From contig CAWEBZ010000015.1 in the NCBI GenBank assembly GCA_963807425.1, positions 1-64,000 on the forward strand: 64,000 nt of DNA. Reading direction: 5' to 3'. Below are positions 1 to 18,790 of the stretch, piece by piece (the first letter of the stretch is position 1; each line of letters opens with the position of its first letter). The translations under genes were made by a program, and so were the position numbers. The notes below the pieces were generated by a model. That model was given only the letters and a program-made list of their open reading frames with translations. It was not told the DNA's origin and did no database searches. Source of the DNA: VRUE01 sp963807425. Its GTDB lineage: Bacteria; Actinomycetota; Thermoleophilia; Solirubrobacterales; 70-9.

Positions 1-241
1 CTCCGGCGAGGCTCCAGCCGCGGAGACCGCGGCACCCGAGGCTCCGGCGGAGCCCGAGGCGGAGGAGGCACCCGCTGCCGAGGAGGCGCCGGCAGCTGAG
101 GACACCGCACCCGAGGCCGAGGACGCACCCGAGGCGGACCAGGCACCGGAGGCGGAGGCGCCAGCCGAGGAGGCAAGCGCCGACGATGAGACTTCTGAGG
201 ACAAGACTTCTGATGACGACGCGAGCAAGGAAGAGGAGTAG
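1..241 (+). CDS. rplJ: Ribosomal protein L10, acidic C-terminal tail (partial)
   Basis: Only the last 79 codons are present; the frame is open from base 2 to a TAG at 239-241. The visible part is a low-complexity tail of Ala, Pro, Glu and Asp that ends in a Ser/Asp/Glu/Lys stretch. It abuts rplL directly (TAG then ATG). Because the order rplJ-rplL-rpoB-rpoC is nearly universal, the tail is inferred to belong to L10, the stalk base protein that anchors L7/L12 dimers on 23S rRNA. Standard L10 (about 170-180 residues) has no such tail. The folded domain lies outside the window, so the assignment rests on context. Confidence 0.7.
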   Translation, partial: SGEAPAAETAAPEAPAEPEAEEAPAAEEAPAAEDTAPEAEDAPEADQAPEAEAPAEEASADDETSEDKTSDDDASKEEE

Positions 242-634
242 ATGGCAACGAAGATTTCGACAGAGGACTGGATCGAAGAGCTGAAGGGCATCTCGGTGCT
301 CGAGCTCTCCGAGCGGATCAAAGCGCTGGAGGAGGAGTTCGGCGTCTCGGCGACCGCTGTCGCGGCAGCCGCTCCGGCAGCCGCCGGCGCTCCCGCTGGC
401 GACGGTGCCGGCGAGGAAGAGGCTTCGACCGTGGACGTCATGCTGACCGAGGTCGGCGGGCAGAAGGTGCCCGTGATCAAGGTCGTGCGCGCCGCAACCG
501 GGCTCGGCCTGAAAGAGGCAAAGGCGATCGTCGACGAGGCTCCGAAGGCAATCAAGGAGGGCGTCGAGCGCGAGGAGGCCGACAAGCTGAAGGCCGAACT
601 CGAGGAGGCCGGCGCGACCGTCGAGCTCAAGTAA
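242..634 (+). CDS. rplL: Ribosomal protein L7/L12
   Basis: This 130-residue protein has the L7/L12 layout: an N-terminal dimerisation helix region (about 1-38), an Ala/Gly/Pro hinge (about 39-58), and a C-terminal globular domain from about residue 63 with the signature IKVVRAATGLGLKEAK. The C-terminal domain recruits the translational GTPases EF-G and EF-Tu encoded further along in this window. Length is typical (about 120-130). The ATG follows the rplJ stop with no gap, implying translational coupling so that L12 is made with its anchor L10. Confidence 0.98.
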   Translation: MATKISTEDWIEELKGISVLELSERIKALEEEFGVSATAVAAAAPAAAGAPAGDGAGEEEASTVDVMLTEVGGQKVPVIKVVRAATGLGLKEAKAIVDEAPKAIKEGVEREEADKLKAELEEAGATVELK

Positions 635-644
635 AAGCCGGATT

Positions 645-735
645 TACCGCGGTCGGATCCCCGGCAGGAAGCCGAATCCGCGGCCGAGCGCGAGCGTGTG
701 TTATTTTTCGCGGTCGCGCGCCAGTTGTGTCCCCC
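645..735 (+). promoter_or_regulatory. rplL-rpoB intergenic hairpins, possible attenuator
   Basis: The 156-base gap between rplL and rpoB contains two potential hairpins. The first pairs CCGCGG plus GGAT near 648-660 with ATCCGCGG near 687-694. The second pairs GCGCGA near 697 with TCGCGC near 714 around a TTATTTTT tract. In many bacteria this gap holds an attenuator that sets the ratio of stalk proteins to RNA polymerase subunits. The structure is seen in the sequence; the attenuator role is inferred. Confidence 0.4.
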
Positions 736-790
736 TGCCCATATCTGCGCTTTTTCTACGTCCCTCTGACCTTCTGAGGAGTCGCCGACT

Positions 791-8421
<7,631 letters not shown>

Positions 8422-8425
8422 TAGT

Positions 8426-8556
8426 GGGGATGGGGGCCGAGGGTCCCCATCCCGCCCGCTGGGTTTTTCGCCGTTCGCGTCGCCTCTCTCGTTGAGTGGT
8501 CTGTGCGAAAACCGGACGCCGCTGCACGGGAGGGGGCACCCCGGCCCCTCTTCTCG
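8426..8556. repeat. Long-armed hairpin element A (terminator-like, dispersed repeat)
   Basis: The element begins 5 bases after the rpoC stop and fills the convergent gap to the next gene. It contains a compact hairpin (GGGATGGGG 8427-8435 with CCCCATCCC 8445-8453, followed by a TTTTT tract at 8464-8468) nested in a larger fold whose outer arms (about 8430-8456 and 8528-8555) pair with a few bulges. An inner stem pairs GGTTTTTCGC with GCGAAAACC. Its core GAGTGGTCTGTGCGAAAACC is identical in element B at 11670-11797. It probably terminates transcription from both sides. Confidence 0.75.
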
Positions 8557-8563
8557 GCTTCGA

Positions 8564-9454
8564 TTAGCTACGAGTTGGTGCAGCAGGGTGCACTGCGTCG
8601 CCCGGCACGCGATAGATAAGCCTCCGCGCGAAGTAGTCGACGAGACCAATCGCAAGGTCAAATGCGGCCTGCGCCTGCTCCTGTGTCACCGGTGGGTCGG
8701 GGTCGTCGGACCCATGCCGCTCGTGAGGAGTTGTCCACAGAATCTCAGCCCGGCGGATGACGTCGGCGACTGTCTCCCCTCGAAGGACGACCCCCCACTT
8801 GGATTCCTTATCGCGCACGGCGCGAATCATCTTTCCGAGTGTTGCAAGTGGGTCGTCAGGGATTAGGACGGGTCGAGCTGCTGCCTCGACTGCCTTGACT
8901 GCTTCGATATACGCCACGCCGGGATCTGGGTCTCCTGGGCGCGTCAACCTTTCCAGTGCTTTCCCGAGGTGTTCATATGCAGGTTCGGAGAAAGGCTTGA
9001 TGCCTTGGATCGCCTCGGCCACAGGGCCACTCTGTCTAAGCGACAAGCGAGCATTACCGTCTGCGGGCACGACAACTTCCCACTTCGAGCCTGGTGCCTC
9101 GAAGATCGAGTTGAGTTCGGCGACGGCTTGACTGGAGCATGACGGCAGAAGAACGGCCAATAGGCGCACCGTGAAGTCTTCGCTTCTGCCGACTCGCTCA
9201 AGACAGTCGTCCATTGCGCCTTGCTCTGTCGATTGCTCGAAGGGTACGCCGACTCCCAGTCTGCGCTCCGCATCTTGAAACCGACTGGAGTCAAGCTCGA
9301 TGCCGAACGGAGTATCGAGCCAAAATCGTTCGGCGATCCACTGGGTCAGAGAGGGCAAGAGGTTCCCCGGGGGCGGTTTTCCGGTCAGTAGTGGTTCGAC
9401 CTTGCCCCGCACGAGCGAATAGTGGGTGCTCATGTAATCGGGGGACTTTGCCAT
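8564..9454 (-). CDS. HEPN/AbiJ-C-like protein, possible defence factor
   Basis: The last 130 residues resemble the C-terminal helical HEPN-type domain found in AbiJ-like abortive-infection proteins. There is an AYIEAVKAVEAAARPVL helix, a TLGKMIRAVRD helix, an ERHG motif where that family has IRH, and a closing hydrophobic helix ending VDYFARRL. HEPN domains are commonly RNases. The N-terminal half is unassigned. The frame is open back to 9508, but that ATG lies inside a 14-bp hairpin, so ATG 9454 (MAKSPDY) is preferred; no good ribosome binding site is visible. The gene interrupts the rpo-str cluster and is convergent with rpoC, which suggests acquisition. Family assignment is from memory only. 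Confidence 0.5.
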   Translation of the reverse strand: MAKSPDYMSTHYSLVRGKVEPLLTGKPPPGNLLPSLTQWIAERFWLDTPFGIELDSSRFQDAERRLGVGVPFEQSTEQGAMDDCLERVGRSEDFTVRLLAVLLPSCSSQAVAELNSIFEAPGSKWEVVVPADGNARLSLRQSGPVAEAIQGIKPFSEPAYEHLGKALERLTRPGDPDPGVAYIEAVKAVEAAARPVLIPDDPLATLGKMIRAVRDKESKWGVVLRGETVADVIRRAEILWTTPHERHGSDDPDPPVTQEQAQAAFDLAIGLVDYFARRLIYRVPGDAVHPAAPTRS

Positions 9455-9493
9455 ATCCGCGGGCGGCGAACATTGTTGCGGTGCAACGACATT

Positions 9494-9523
9494 CAGCGGC
9501 CCGGGCATCTGCCCGGGCCGCTG
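9494..9523 (-). terminator. Perfect 14-bp hairpin after the repeat-protein gene
   Basis: Fourteen bases (CAGCGGCCCGGGCA) are followed after a two-base loop by their exact complement. The hairpin lies 24 bases beyond the minus-strand stop of the repeat protein at 9548, where a terminator is expected. No strong T-tract follows, so it may act as a Rho-assisted or RNA-stabilising structure. Confidence 0.6.
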
Positions 9524-9547
9524 GGTGATGCTTGGTGGGTCCTTGGA

Positions 9548-10195
9548 CTAGTTGCTGCTGCCGCCGGAGAGGCAGTAGGCGAAGACCGTGAGGGTCTCGG
9601 GGTTGGGGGCGTAGCTGTGGGCGTGGACGAGCCAGCCGTTGCCGCTGCGCTGGGAGCCTGCCAGGGCGACCCGGTAGTCGCTGATCGTGTTGCCGCCGCT
9701 GATCACCGTGGTGCCGGCCGGGCAGGCGACGCTGACGCTGGCGTTGCCGCCAGAGGCGATCGCCGTGCTGTCAGACACCTGGATGATCGCTCCCAGCTCT
9801 GCTGAGCGGACCGAGCCGGCCTGCAGCTCGCTCGAGCCGACGGAATCGGGGCCGAGGTCGTTGGCGGTGAGGGACTGATCCGCCACCTCCGAGGTGCCGA
9901 CCGAGGCGGCGGCGAGATCGCCCGCAACGAGCGAGTCCGGAGCCACGTCGGACGAGTCGACGCCGTTTTCGGCGATCTCGGTGGTGTCGACCGCGTCAGG
10001 GGCGATCTTGCCGGCCGCAACCGCGTTGTCGCGAATGTCGACCGTGCGGACCGTGCCGTCGACGATCTGTGGCGAGCGGACGGTGTTCTTGCCGGCGCCG
10101 GCGGCGATGGCGCTGCCGGTGAGGGCGGCGAACAGCGCGATGCAGGCGATCACGAGGGCGGGGGAGGGACGGAATGAACGGGTCTTGCTGGTCAT
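9548..10195 (-). CDS. Exported decapeptide-repeat protein
   Basis: The 215-residue protein begins with a signal peptide or membrane anchor (about residues 10-33, ending GSAIAAG). A stretch from about 38 to 135 then repeats a roughly ten-residue unit, for example DSSDVAPDSL, GTSEVADQSL, TANDLGPDSV and GSSELQAGSV, with hydrophobic residues at fixed spacing. This suggests a solenoid or beta-helical rod. The C-terminal 80 residues hold two Cys that could form a disulfide. A ribosome binding site (AAAGGA) precedes the ATG. Proteins of this build are frequent in Solirubrobacterales by my recollection; their function is unknown. It is divergent from the monooxygenase gene. Confidence 0.75.
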   Translation of the reverse strand: MTSKTRSFRPSPALVIACIALFAALTGSAIAAGAGKNTVRSPQIVDGTVRTVDIRDNAVAAGKIAPDAVDTTEIAENGVDSSDVAPDSLVAGDLAAASVGTSEVADQSLTANDLGPDSVGSSELQAGSVRSAELGAIIQVSDSTAIASGGNASVSVACPAGTTVISGGNTISDYRVALAGSQRSGNGWLVHAHSYAPNPETLTVFAYCLSGGSSN

Positions 10196-10268
10196 CGGAG
10201 GTTCCTTTCGTTGGTTTGTAAATCCGATGGACCAAGCTTCGAATCGATCGGCGTTTCTCTCTACGGAC

Positions 10269-10295
10269 CCCAGGGGTGGTCTTCCTCACCCCTGG
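10269..10295. promoter_or_regulatory. Nine-bp perfect inverted repeat between divergent genes
   Basis: CCAGGGGTG (10269-10277) and CACCCCTGG (10287-10295) flank a nine-base spacer, between the divergent starts of the repeat-protein gene and the monooxygenase gene. It may be an operator for a dimeric regulator or a transcript hairpin; the sequence alone does not decide. Confidence 0.4.
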
Positions 10296-10323
10296 CCAGC
10301 CAGCCAGTGATTGAACGCGCCGA

Positions 10324-10329
10324 TAGATT
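10324..10329 (+). promoter_or_regulatory. -10 box for leaderless monooxygenase transcript
   Basis: TAGATT ends eight bases before ATG 10338, and no ribosome binding site is visible. Transcription would begin at or next to the start codon. No consensus -35 is seen. Confidence 0.55.
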
Positions 10330-10337
10330 TCCGGTCT

Positions 10338-11660
10338 ATGCCAGCCGCACAGAAGGTCTGCGTGATCGGCGCCGGGTCATCCGGGATCACCGCTTGCCAG
10401 GTCCTCAACGCCCGCCGGATCGACTTCGACTGCTTCGAGAAGGGCTCCGAGGTCGGCGGCAACTGGCGCTTCGAAAACGACAACGAGATGTCGTCCGCCT
10501 ACCGCTCGCTGCACATCAACACCTCTCGCGGGCTAATGGCCTACAAGACCTACCCGATGCCGGATGACTATCCGGACTATCCGAATCACTTCCAGATCGC
10601 CAAGTACTTCGACGACTACGTCGACCACTTCGGTCTGCGGGAGAAGATCCGCTTCCGGACCGAGGTCCTCAGCGTCGAGCCTGCCGAGGGCGAGTGGGAG
10701 GTCACGGTCGCCGATTCGAAAGGCAAGCGCGAGAGCCACCGCTACCGGGCTGTGCTCGTCGCCAATGGGCACCATTGGGACCCGCGTTGGCCTGAGCCGC
10801 CCTTCCCCGGCTCAGACGAGTTCGAGGGCGAGCAGATCCATGCCCACTACTACCGCGAGCCCGACACGCTGCGGGGCAAGCGGGTGCTGGTGCTCGGGAT
10901 CGGCAACTCGGCCACCGACATCGCGGTCGAGGCCTCCAGGATCGCCAACCGGACATACCTCGCGATGCGCCGCGGCGCCTACATCATGCCCAAGTACCTG
11001 AACGGCAAACCGACCGACGAAGCGGCGTCGAAGCTACTGACCTTGATGCCGCTCCCCGTGCAGCGCTTCGTCCTGGCTCGAATGCTGGGGATGACCGCTG
11101 GCGACATGACCGCCTACGGCCTGCCCAAGCCAGACCACAAGCTGCTCGAGGCGCACCCAACCGTCTCGGCCGAGCTGCTCTCCCGCCTCGGCCACGGCGA
11201 CATCGCGGTCAAGCCCAACATCGATCGCTTCGGTGGCGGGCGCACCGTCCGCTTCGTCGACGGCAGTGAGGAGGAGGTCGACCTCGTCGTCTACTGCACC
11301 GGCTACAAGATCAGCTTCCCCTTCTTCGAGGAGGGCGTGGTCTCGGCGGCCGACAACCGGCTCTCGCTCTACCGGCGCGTCGCCTCGGTCGAGCATCCCG
11401 GGCTCTACTTCATCGGCTTCATCCAGCCTCTAGGCGCGATCATGCCGCTCGCAGAGGCACAGGCGGAGTGGGTGGCGGACCTGCTCGGCGGCCGCGGCAC
11501 GCTGCCGTCGCCAGGGGAGATGCGAGCGGAGATCGCGGAGGCGGATGCGAAGATGCGGAAGCGCTACCTCGCCTCTAAGCGTCACACGATCCAGGTGGAC
11601 TTCCAGCCGTATCTGCGCGAGATCCGCCGGGAGCGCAAGCAGGCGGCTCAGCGGGTTTAA
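10338..11660 (+). CDS. Flavin-containing monooxygenase
   Basis: This is a 440-residue class B flavoprotein monooxygenase. The FAD-binding motif GAGSSG is at residues 11-16, the family fingerprint FxGxxxHxxxY appears as FEGEQIHAHYY near residue 162, and the NADPH-binding GIGNSA motif is near 187. Such enzymes use NADPH and O2 to oxidise soft nucleophiles or ketones; the substrate cannot be told. An upstream in-frame TTG at 10311 is possible, but ATG 10338 sits eight bases after a TAGATT -10 box, which suits leaderless translation. The gene appears monocistronic, ending at hairpin element B. Confidence 0.9.
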   Translation: MPAAQKVCVIGAGSSGITACQVLNARRIDFDCFEKGSEVGGNWRFENDNEMSSAYRSLHINTSRGLMAYKTYPMPDDYPDYPNHFQIAKYFDDYVDHFGLREKIRFRTEVLSVEPAEGEWEVTVADSKGKRESHRYRAVLVANGHHWDPRWPEPPFPGSDEFEGEQIHAHYYREPDTLRGKRVLVLGIGNSATDIAVEASRIANRTYLAMRRGAYIMPKYLNGKPTDEAASKLLTLMPLPVQRFVLARMLGMTAGDMTAYGLPKPDHKLLEAHPTVSAELLSRLGHGDIAVKPNIDRFGGGRTVRFVDGSEEEVDLVVYCTGYKISFPFFEEGVVSAADNRLSLYRRVASVEHPGLYFIGFIQPLGAIMPLAEAQAEWVADLLGGRGTLPSPGEMRAEIAEADAKMRKRYLASKRHTIQVDFQPYLREIRRERKQAAQRV

Positions 11661-11995
11661 GACGGAGGGTGGGGCGAGGCCTGGGTGCCTCTCCCGCTTG
11701 CTGGGGTTTTCGCCTGGCGCGCCAGTTCTCTCGTGGAGTGGTCTGTGCGAAAACCAGGACGTCGCTGCGCTGGAGAGGCACCCAGCCCTCGCCTCATCGC
11801 ACCGCCATGGGGGCCCCGCCGAGGGCCTCGGGGGAGCTTTGGCTGAGGGTTCCAGCGCTTGAAGCTGCCGCCTGAGTCCTCCTCCGCCGTATCGGGCTCA
11901 GGGGCCTGGCTTGCCCACCAGACCAGCCAGAGCGCGCCGAAGACGGGGATCTTCAGCACGACGAGCAGGAAGAAGATTGGCCAGAACCCCTCCAC
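11657..11995 (-). CDS. Small one-helix membrane protein, tail overlapped by repeat B
   Basis: From a GTG four bases after the HAD-like gene's stop, the frame encodes 112 residues. There is one N-terminal membrane helix (about residues 3-28, FWPIFFLLVVLKIPVFGALW), a short acidic linker, and a Pro/Arg-rich motif (PRGPRRGPHGG). Residues beyond about 66 are translated from hairpin element B, so the ancestral protein probably ended near there and was extended when the element arrived. Coupling to the upstream gene and the str genes is inferred from spacing. Function unknown. Confidence 0.5.
   Translation of the reverse strand: MEGFWPIFFLLVVLKIPVFGALWLVWWASQAPEPDTAEEDSGGSFKRWNPQPKLPRGPRRGPHGGAMRRGLGASPAQRRPGFRTDHSTRELARQAKTPASGRGTQASPHPPS
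11670..11797. repeat. Long-armed hairpin element B
   Basis: The element starts nine bases after the monooxygenase stop. Outer arms of about 28 bases (11670-11698 and 11770-11797) pair with few mismatches, including CTGGGTGCCTCTCC with GGAGAGGCACCCAG. An inner stem pairs GGTTTTCGC (11705-11713) with GCGAAAACC (11747-11755), and a perfect palindrome CTGGCGCGCCAG lies inside. The middle 80 bases are roughly 80 percent identical to element A, while arm bases differ but still pair, indicating structural conservation. Its right side lies inside the reading frame of the small membrane protein on the minus strand. Confidence 0.8.
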
Positions 11996-11999
11996 GACC

Positions 12000-12479
12000 T
12001 CAGTGTAGAGCCAGGGCCCACTGCCGGAGGACCTCGACGTGGGCCTCCTCCAGGCCAAGGTGAGTCTCGGTCGGGACCAACAGGGTCGGCTCCTCTCGCT
12101 GCTCTGCCCACTCGTAACAGCTCTGGTCGAAGTTGTCGTCGATCCAGGCCATCGCTCGACCCCGCCCGTACTCGTCTAGCGGCCCGACCTTCCAGTGCGC
12201 CGCGCCCGCCCGCACGGCGCCGTCGAAGGTCACGTGCGGTAGCTCGGGCACGCCGAGGATGTGGGGGAGGTAGAAGTTCGCCTTGTCCTCCCAACCGCTG
12301 GCCCAGACCAGCTCGAAGTGCTCACTCAGGCGCTGCAACCGGTCCCCGCACGGCAGCGAGATCAAATGTGGCACCCCATCGACCAGCTCCAGCTGCGTAA
12401 GCGAGCGGTCCGGCTTCTCCTCGAAGCCGAACAGGGAGATGACCCCATCGATGTCAACGGCGAGGATCGGCCGACTCAT
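12000..12479 (-). CDS. HAD-like hydrolase domain protein
   Basis: The 159-residue protein opens with RPILAVDIDGVIS, which matches the HAD-superfamily motif I (DxDG). A later AWIDDNFDQSC segment matches the acidic motif IV (DD). Together these suggest a Mg-dependent phosphatase fold, although a clear motif II/III is hard to place and length is short. The ATG is 13 bases after the rpsG stop on the same strand, so it probably forms the tail of the rpsL-rpsG transcript. Substrate unknown. Confidence 0.65.
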   Translation of the reverse strand: MSRPILAVDIDGVISLFGFEEKPDRSLTQLELVDGVPHLISLPCGDRLQRLSEHFELVWASGWEDKANFYLPHILGVPELPHVTFDGAVRAGAAHWKVGPLDEYGRGRAMAWIDDNFDQSCYEWAEQREEPTLLVPTETHLGLEEAHVEVLRQWALALH

Positions 12480-12492
12480 GCAGCGAGGCCGG

Positions 12493-12962
12493 CTACCAGC
12501 GGTAGTGCGCGAAAGCCTTGTTGGCCTGGGCCATGCGGTAGATGTCGTCCTTCCGCTTCCAGGCGCTGCCCTGCTGCTGGGTGGCGTCGAGGATCTCGCT
12601 CGCCAGCCGCTCGGCCATCGAGTACTCGCGGCGATTGCGGGCGTAGTCGACCATCCAGCGGATCGCCAGGGTGCGCGCACGGCGGGCGGGGACCTCTACC
12701 GGGACCTGGTAGGTGGCGCCGCCGACCCGGCGCGAGCGAACCTCGAGCACCGGGGTCAACTGCTTGATCGCTCCCTCGAGCGTCTCGATCGGGTCCTCGC
12801 CGGAGCGCTCGCCGACGATCGCCAGGGCGTCGTAGACGATCCGCTCGGCAAGCTGCTTCTTGCCGTCCTGCATCACCTTGTTGATCAGCTGCTGGACCAG
12901 GCGGTTGCGGAAGCGGGCGTCGGGCTCGACCGGCCGGATCTGTGCTGCGGAGCGGCGCGGCA

Positions 12963-12963
<1 letters not shown>
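12493..12963 (-). CDS. rpsG: Ribosomal protein S7
   Basis: The 156-residue protein is of standard S7 length and contains the conserved FRNRLVQQLINKVMQDGKK helix, the GGATYQVPVEV beta-hairpin and the RRARTLAIRWMV segment. S7 nucleates assembly of the 30S head and contacts E-site tRNA. The start is GTG at 12963, which shares one base with the rpsL stop (TAGTG). It lies on the minus strand, opposite to fusA and tuf, so the classical rpsL-rpsG-fusA-tuf order is broken by inversion. Confidence 0.98.
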
Positions 12964-13358
<395 letters not shown>

Positions 13359-14238
13359 GGCCGCGCATAGTAGAGCAGTCCGCCCAAGACCAGCCCCGCC
13401 GATGCCGCCAGCTCTGCCCAGAAGCCGTCGTCGAGCACTGCTGTAGCGCCTGCAAAGCGCGATTCCTGGGAACTCGCGTCGAGCCCAGACGGCAGGTCGA
13501 CGAGGAGGACGACGGCGAGGCTGAGCAAGCCGAGAGCGAAGACGACCCGGCCCAGCCCTCGTCGTTCGCTGCGCATCGCCAGCACGGCCGTGGCGGCCGC
13601 GAGCAGGGCGATTGGGATCAGCAGGTAGGCATGAGCCTCGCCGGCGGTCTCGACGTCGACGGTCGGCGGTGTCGCGGCAGGCAGGCCCGCATATCCCGGC
13701 TGGCCGATCTCGACCCCGCGATAGGCGACGAACTGGGAGACGATGAGGCAGACCGAGGAGCCGAGGATCACCACGCAGACGGCTCGCTTGGGGGTGATCA
13801 GGGCGCTGGCTTTGATCGTCGCCCGCGTCGCGGCGACGATCAGCTTGCGCAGCAGCACTTCGCCTTTGGCGAAGCCGCGCAGGGCGAGCACCGCCAGTGG
13901 CCGCAAGCGCCTTCCCACGCTCTTGGCGATGCGGCGCCCGTCTTTCTCGATCCGCCGCATCCAGCGGACCAGCACCGGTCGCCCTCGCTCGAGCTGGCGG
14001 GCCGCGGCGCGGTCGGTCTTCTGCGTCCATCGCGCCAGTCGCGAGGGCGCCGTGCGGATGCTCCGCCGTGCCGCTGCTATCATCGCGCGTCGCTCAGGCT
14101 TCTTTGCAGCACGCTTCTTCGGAGCAGGTTTCGCCGGGCCCGCGAGGGCCTTTTTCATGCGCGAATCTCGGCTCTTGCCGGAGCGCTTTTTTTTGACTCG
14201 TCCCCGTTTCACGAACAAACCCTTACCTTAGGAACACC

Positions 14239-16350
<2,112 letters not shown>

Positions 16351-16493
16351 GCCAACCGCTAACGAGGCGAGCATCTGGCTATATTTCCCAGGTTCGCCCG
16401 CAAGCAGGACAAAATGCCCTGCCACGCAGTGCTCAACAGACTTAATCAGCCAACGCAGACAGAACCCGACTTCGAAAGGTAGAACGGAGAGAG
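16351..16493 (+). promoter_or_regulatory. tuf leader region
   Basis: This 143-base gap separates fusA from tuf. A TATATT sequence near 16380 resembles a -10 box, so tuf may have its own promoter in addition to read-through from fusA. AACGGAGAGAG just before the ATG provides the ribosome binding site. No strong terminator hairpin is visible. Confidence 0.3.
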
Positions 16494-17678
<1,185 letters not shown>

Positions 17679-17684
17679 CGACCA

Positions 17685-17787
17685 GGGGGCGGGTTTCGAC
17701 CCGCCCCGTCGCTGCCTGCGGGCAGCGAGACAACTGCAAGGCACATACGACCGGGGCGGCGCCCCACCAAAAGGGGCCCCGCCCTTT
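17685..17787 (+). terminator. Triple hairpin between tuf and rpsJ
   Basis: Three stems lie in tandem: GGGGCGGG/CCCGCCCC around TTTCGA (17685-17706), TCGCTGCC/GGCAGCGA (17709-17728), and GGGCGGCGCCCC/GGGGCCCCGCCC around ACCAAAA (17753-17784) followed by TTTAT. The last has one mismatch and a short T-tract. They probably terminate tuf transcription and insulate the S10 operon. Confidence 0.65.
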
Positions 17788-17837
17788 ATGCGCGATAAGA
17801 CCGCGCGAGAAAGACAAGAGAGAGACAGCTTCAGAAC

Positions 17838-18158
17838 GTGGCAGCGATAGCGGCACAAAAGATTCGGATCCGGCTAAAGGCGTACGACCACGACGCCATA
17901 GATCGGGCTGCCCGCGAGATCGTCGAAACGGCGGAGCGCACCGGCGCCAGCGTCTCGGGCCCGGTGCCGCTGCCGACCGAGAAGAACGTCTACTGCGTGA
18001 TCCGCTCCCCGTTCAAGGACAAGGACTCGCGCGAGCACTTCGAGATCCGCACCCACAAGCGTCTGATCGACATCCTCCAGCCGTCCCCGAAAACGGTCGA
18101 CTCGCTGCAGCGCCTGGACTCGCTGCCGGCCGGCGTCGACATCGAGATCCGCCTCTAG
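17838..18158 (+). CDS. rpsJ: Ribosomal protein S10
   Basis: The 106-residue protein matches S10 (LKAYDHDAIDRAAREIVETA, GPVPLPTEKNVYCVIRSPF, HFEIRTHKRLIDI). S10 sits in the 30S head and is also the NusE antitermination factor. The start is a GTG, which gives four more residues than the common length; the leading AAIAAQ is unusual but short. It is the first gene of the long ribosomal operon. Confidence 0.98.
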   Translation: MAAIAAQKIRIRLKAYDHDAIDRAAREIVETAERTGASVSGPVPLPTEKNVYCVIRSPFKDKDSREHFEIRTHKRLIDILQPSPKTVDSLQRLDSLPAGVDIEIRL

Positions 18159-18160
18159 CG

Positions 18161-18790
18161 ATGGCTGCGATTCTCGGCAAGAAGCTTGGGATGACGCAGG
18201 TCTTCCGCGAGGACGGCGAGGTCGTGCCCGTCACCGTGATCGAAGCCGGCCCTTGCAAGGTGACCGCCGTGCGCGAGTCCGAGCGCGATGGCTACGCCGC
18301 CGTGCAGCTCGCCTTCGGAGAGGTCAAGCAGGGCAAGCTGAGCAAGGCCGAGGAAGGGCACCTGAAGAAGGCCGGCGCCGCACCGATGCGCCACCTGGTC
18401 GAGTTCCGCGACGAGGACCTGGGTGCCGAGGAGGGTCCGAAGATCGGCGACGACGTCACTGTCGAGGCCTTCGAGGCCGGCCAGAAGGTAAAGGTCTCGG
18501 GAATCTCGATCGGCAAGGGCTTCCAGGGCGGGATCAAGCGCCACAACTTCAGCCGCGGCCCCGTCAGCCACGGCTCACACAACGTGCGAGCCCCGGGCTC
18601 GATCGGCGCCAGCACCTTTCCCGCCCGTGTCTTCAAGGGCATGAAGATGCCCGGCCAGATGGGCAACAAGCGCATTACTCAGAAGGGCCTCGAGGTCGCC
18701 GATATCGACACCGAGCGCAACCTGCTCTTGATCAAGGGCTCGGTTCCGGGCTCGCGCAACGCCGTCGTGGAGGTCAGGACCGATGGCTAA
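18161..18790 (+). CDS. rplC: Ribosomal protein L3
   Basis: The 209-residue protein starts two bases after rpsJ stops and has the L3 opening ILGKKLGMTQVF, the GKGFQGGIKRHNFSRGP loop with the basic extension that reaches towards the peptidyl transferase centre, and the MGNKRITQKGL tail. The Gln in the GKGFQG loop is the site of methylation in some bacteria. It overlaps rplD by eight bases. Confidence 0.98.
   Translation: MAAILGKKLGMTQVFREDGEVVPVTVIEAGPCKVTAVRESERDGYAAVQLAFGEVKQGKLSKAEEGHLKKAGAAPMRHLVEFRDEDLGAEEGPKIGDDVTVEAFEAGQKVKVSGISIGKGFQGGIKRHNFSRGPVSHGSHNVRAPGSIGASTFPARVFKGMKMPGQMGNKRITQKGLEVADIDTERNLLLIKGSVPGSRNAVVEVRTDG

Noticed and set aside
9455..9508. Upstream ATG for the HEPN-like gene
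   Set aside because: The ATG lies inside the 14-bp terminator-like hairpin and has no ribosome binding site.
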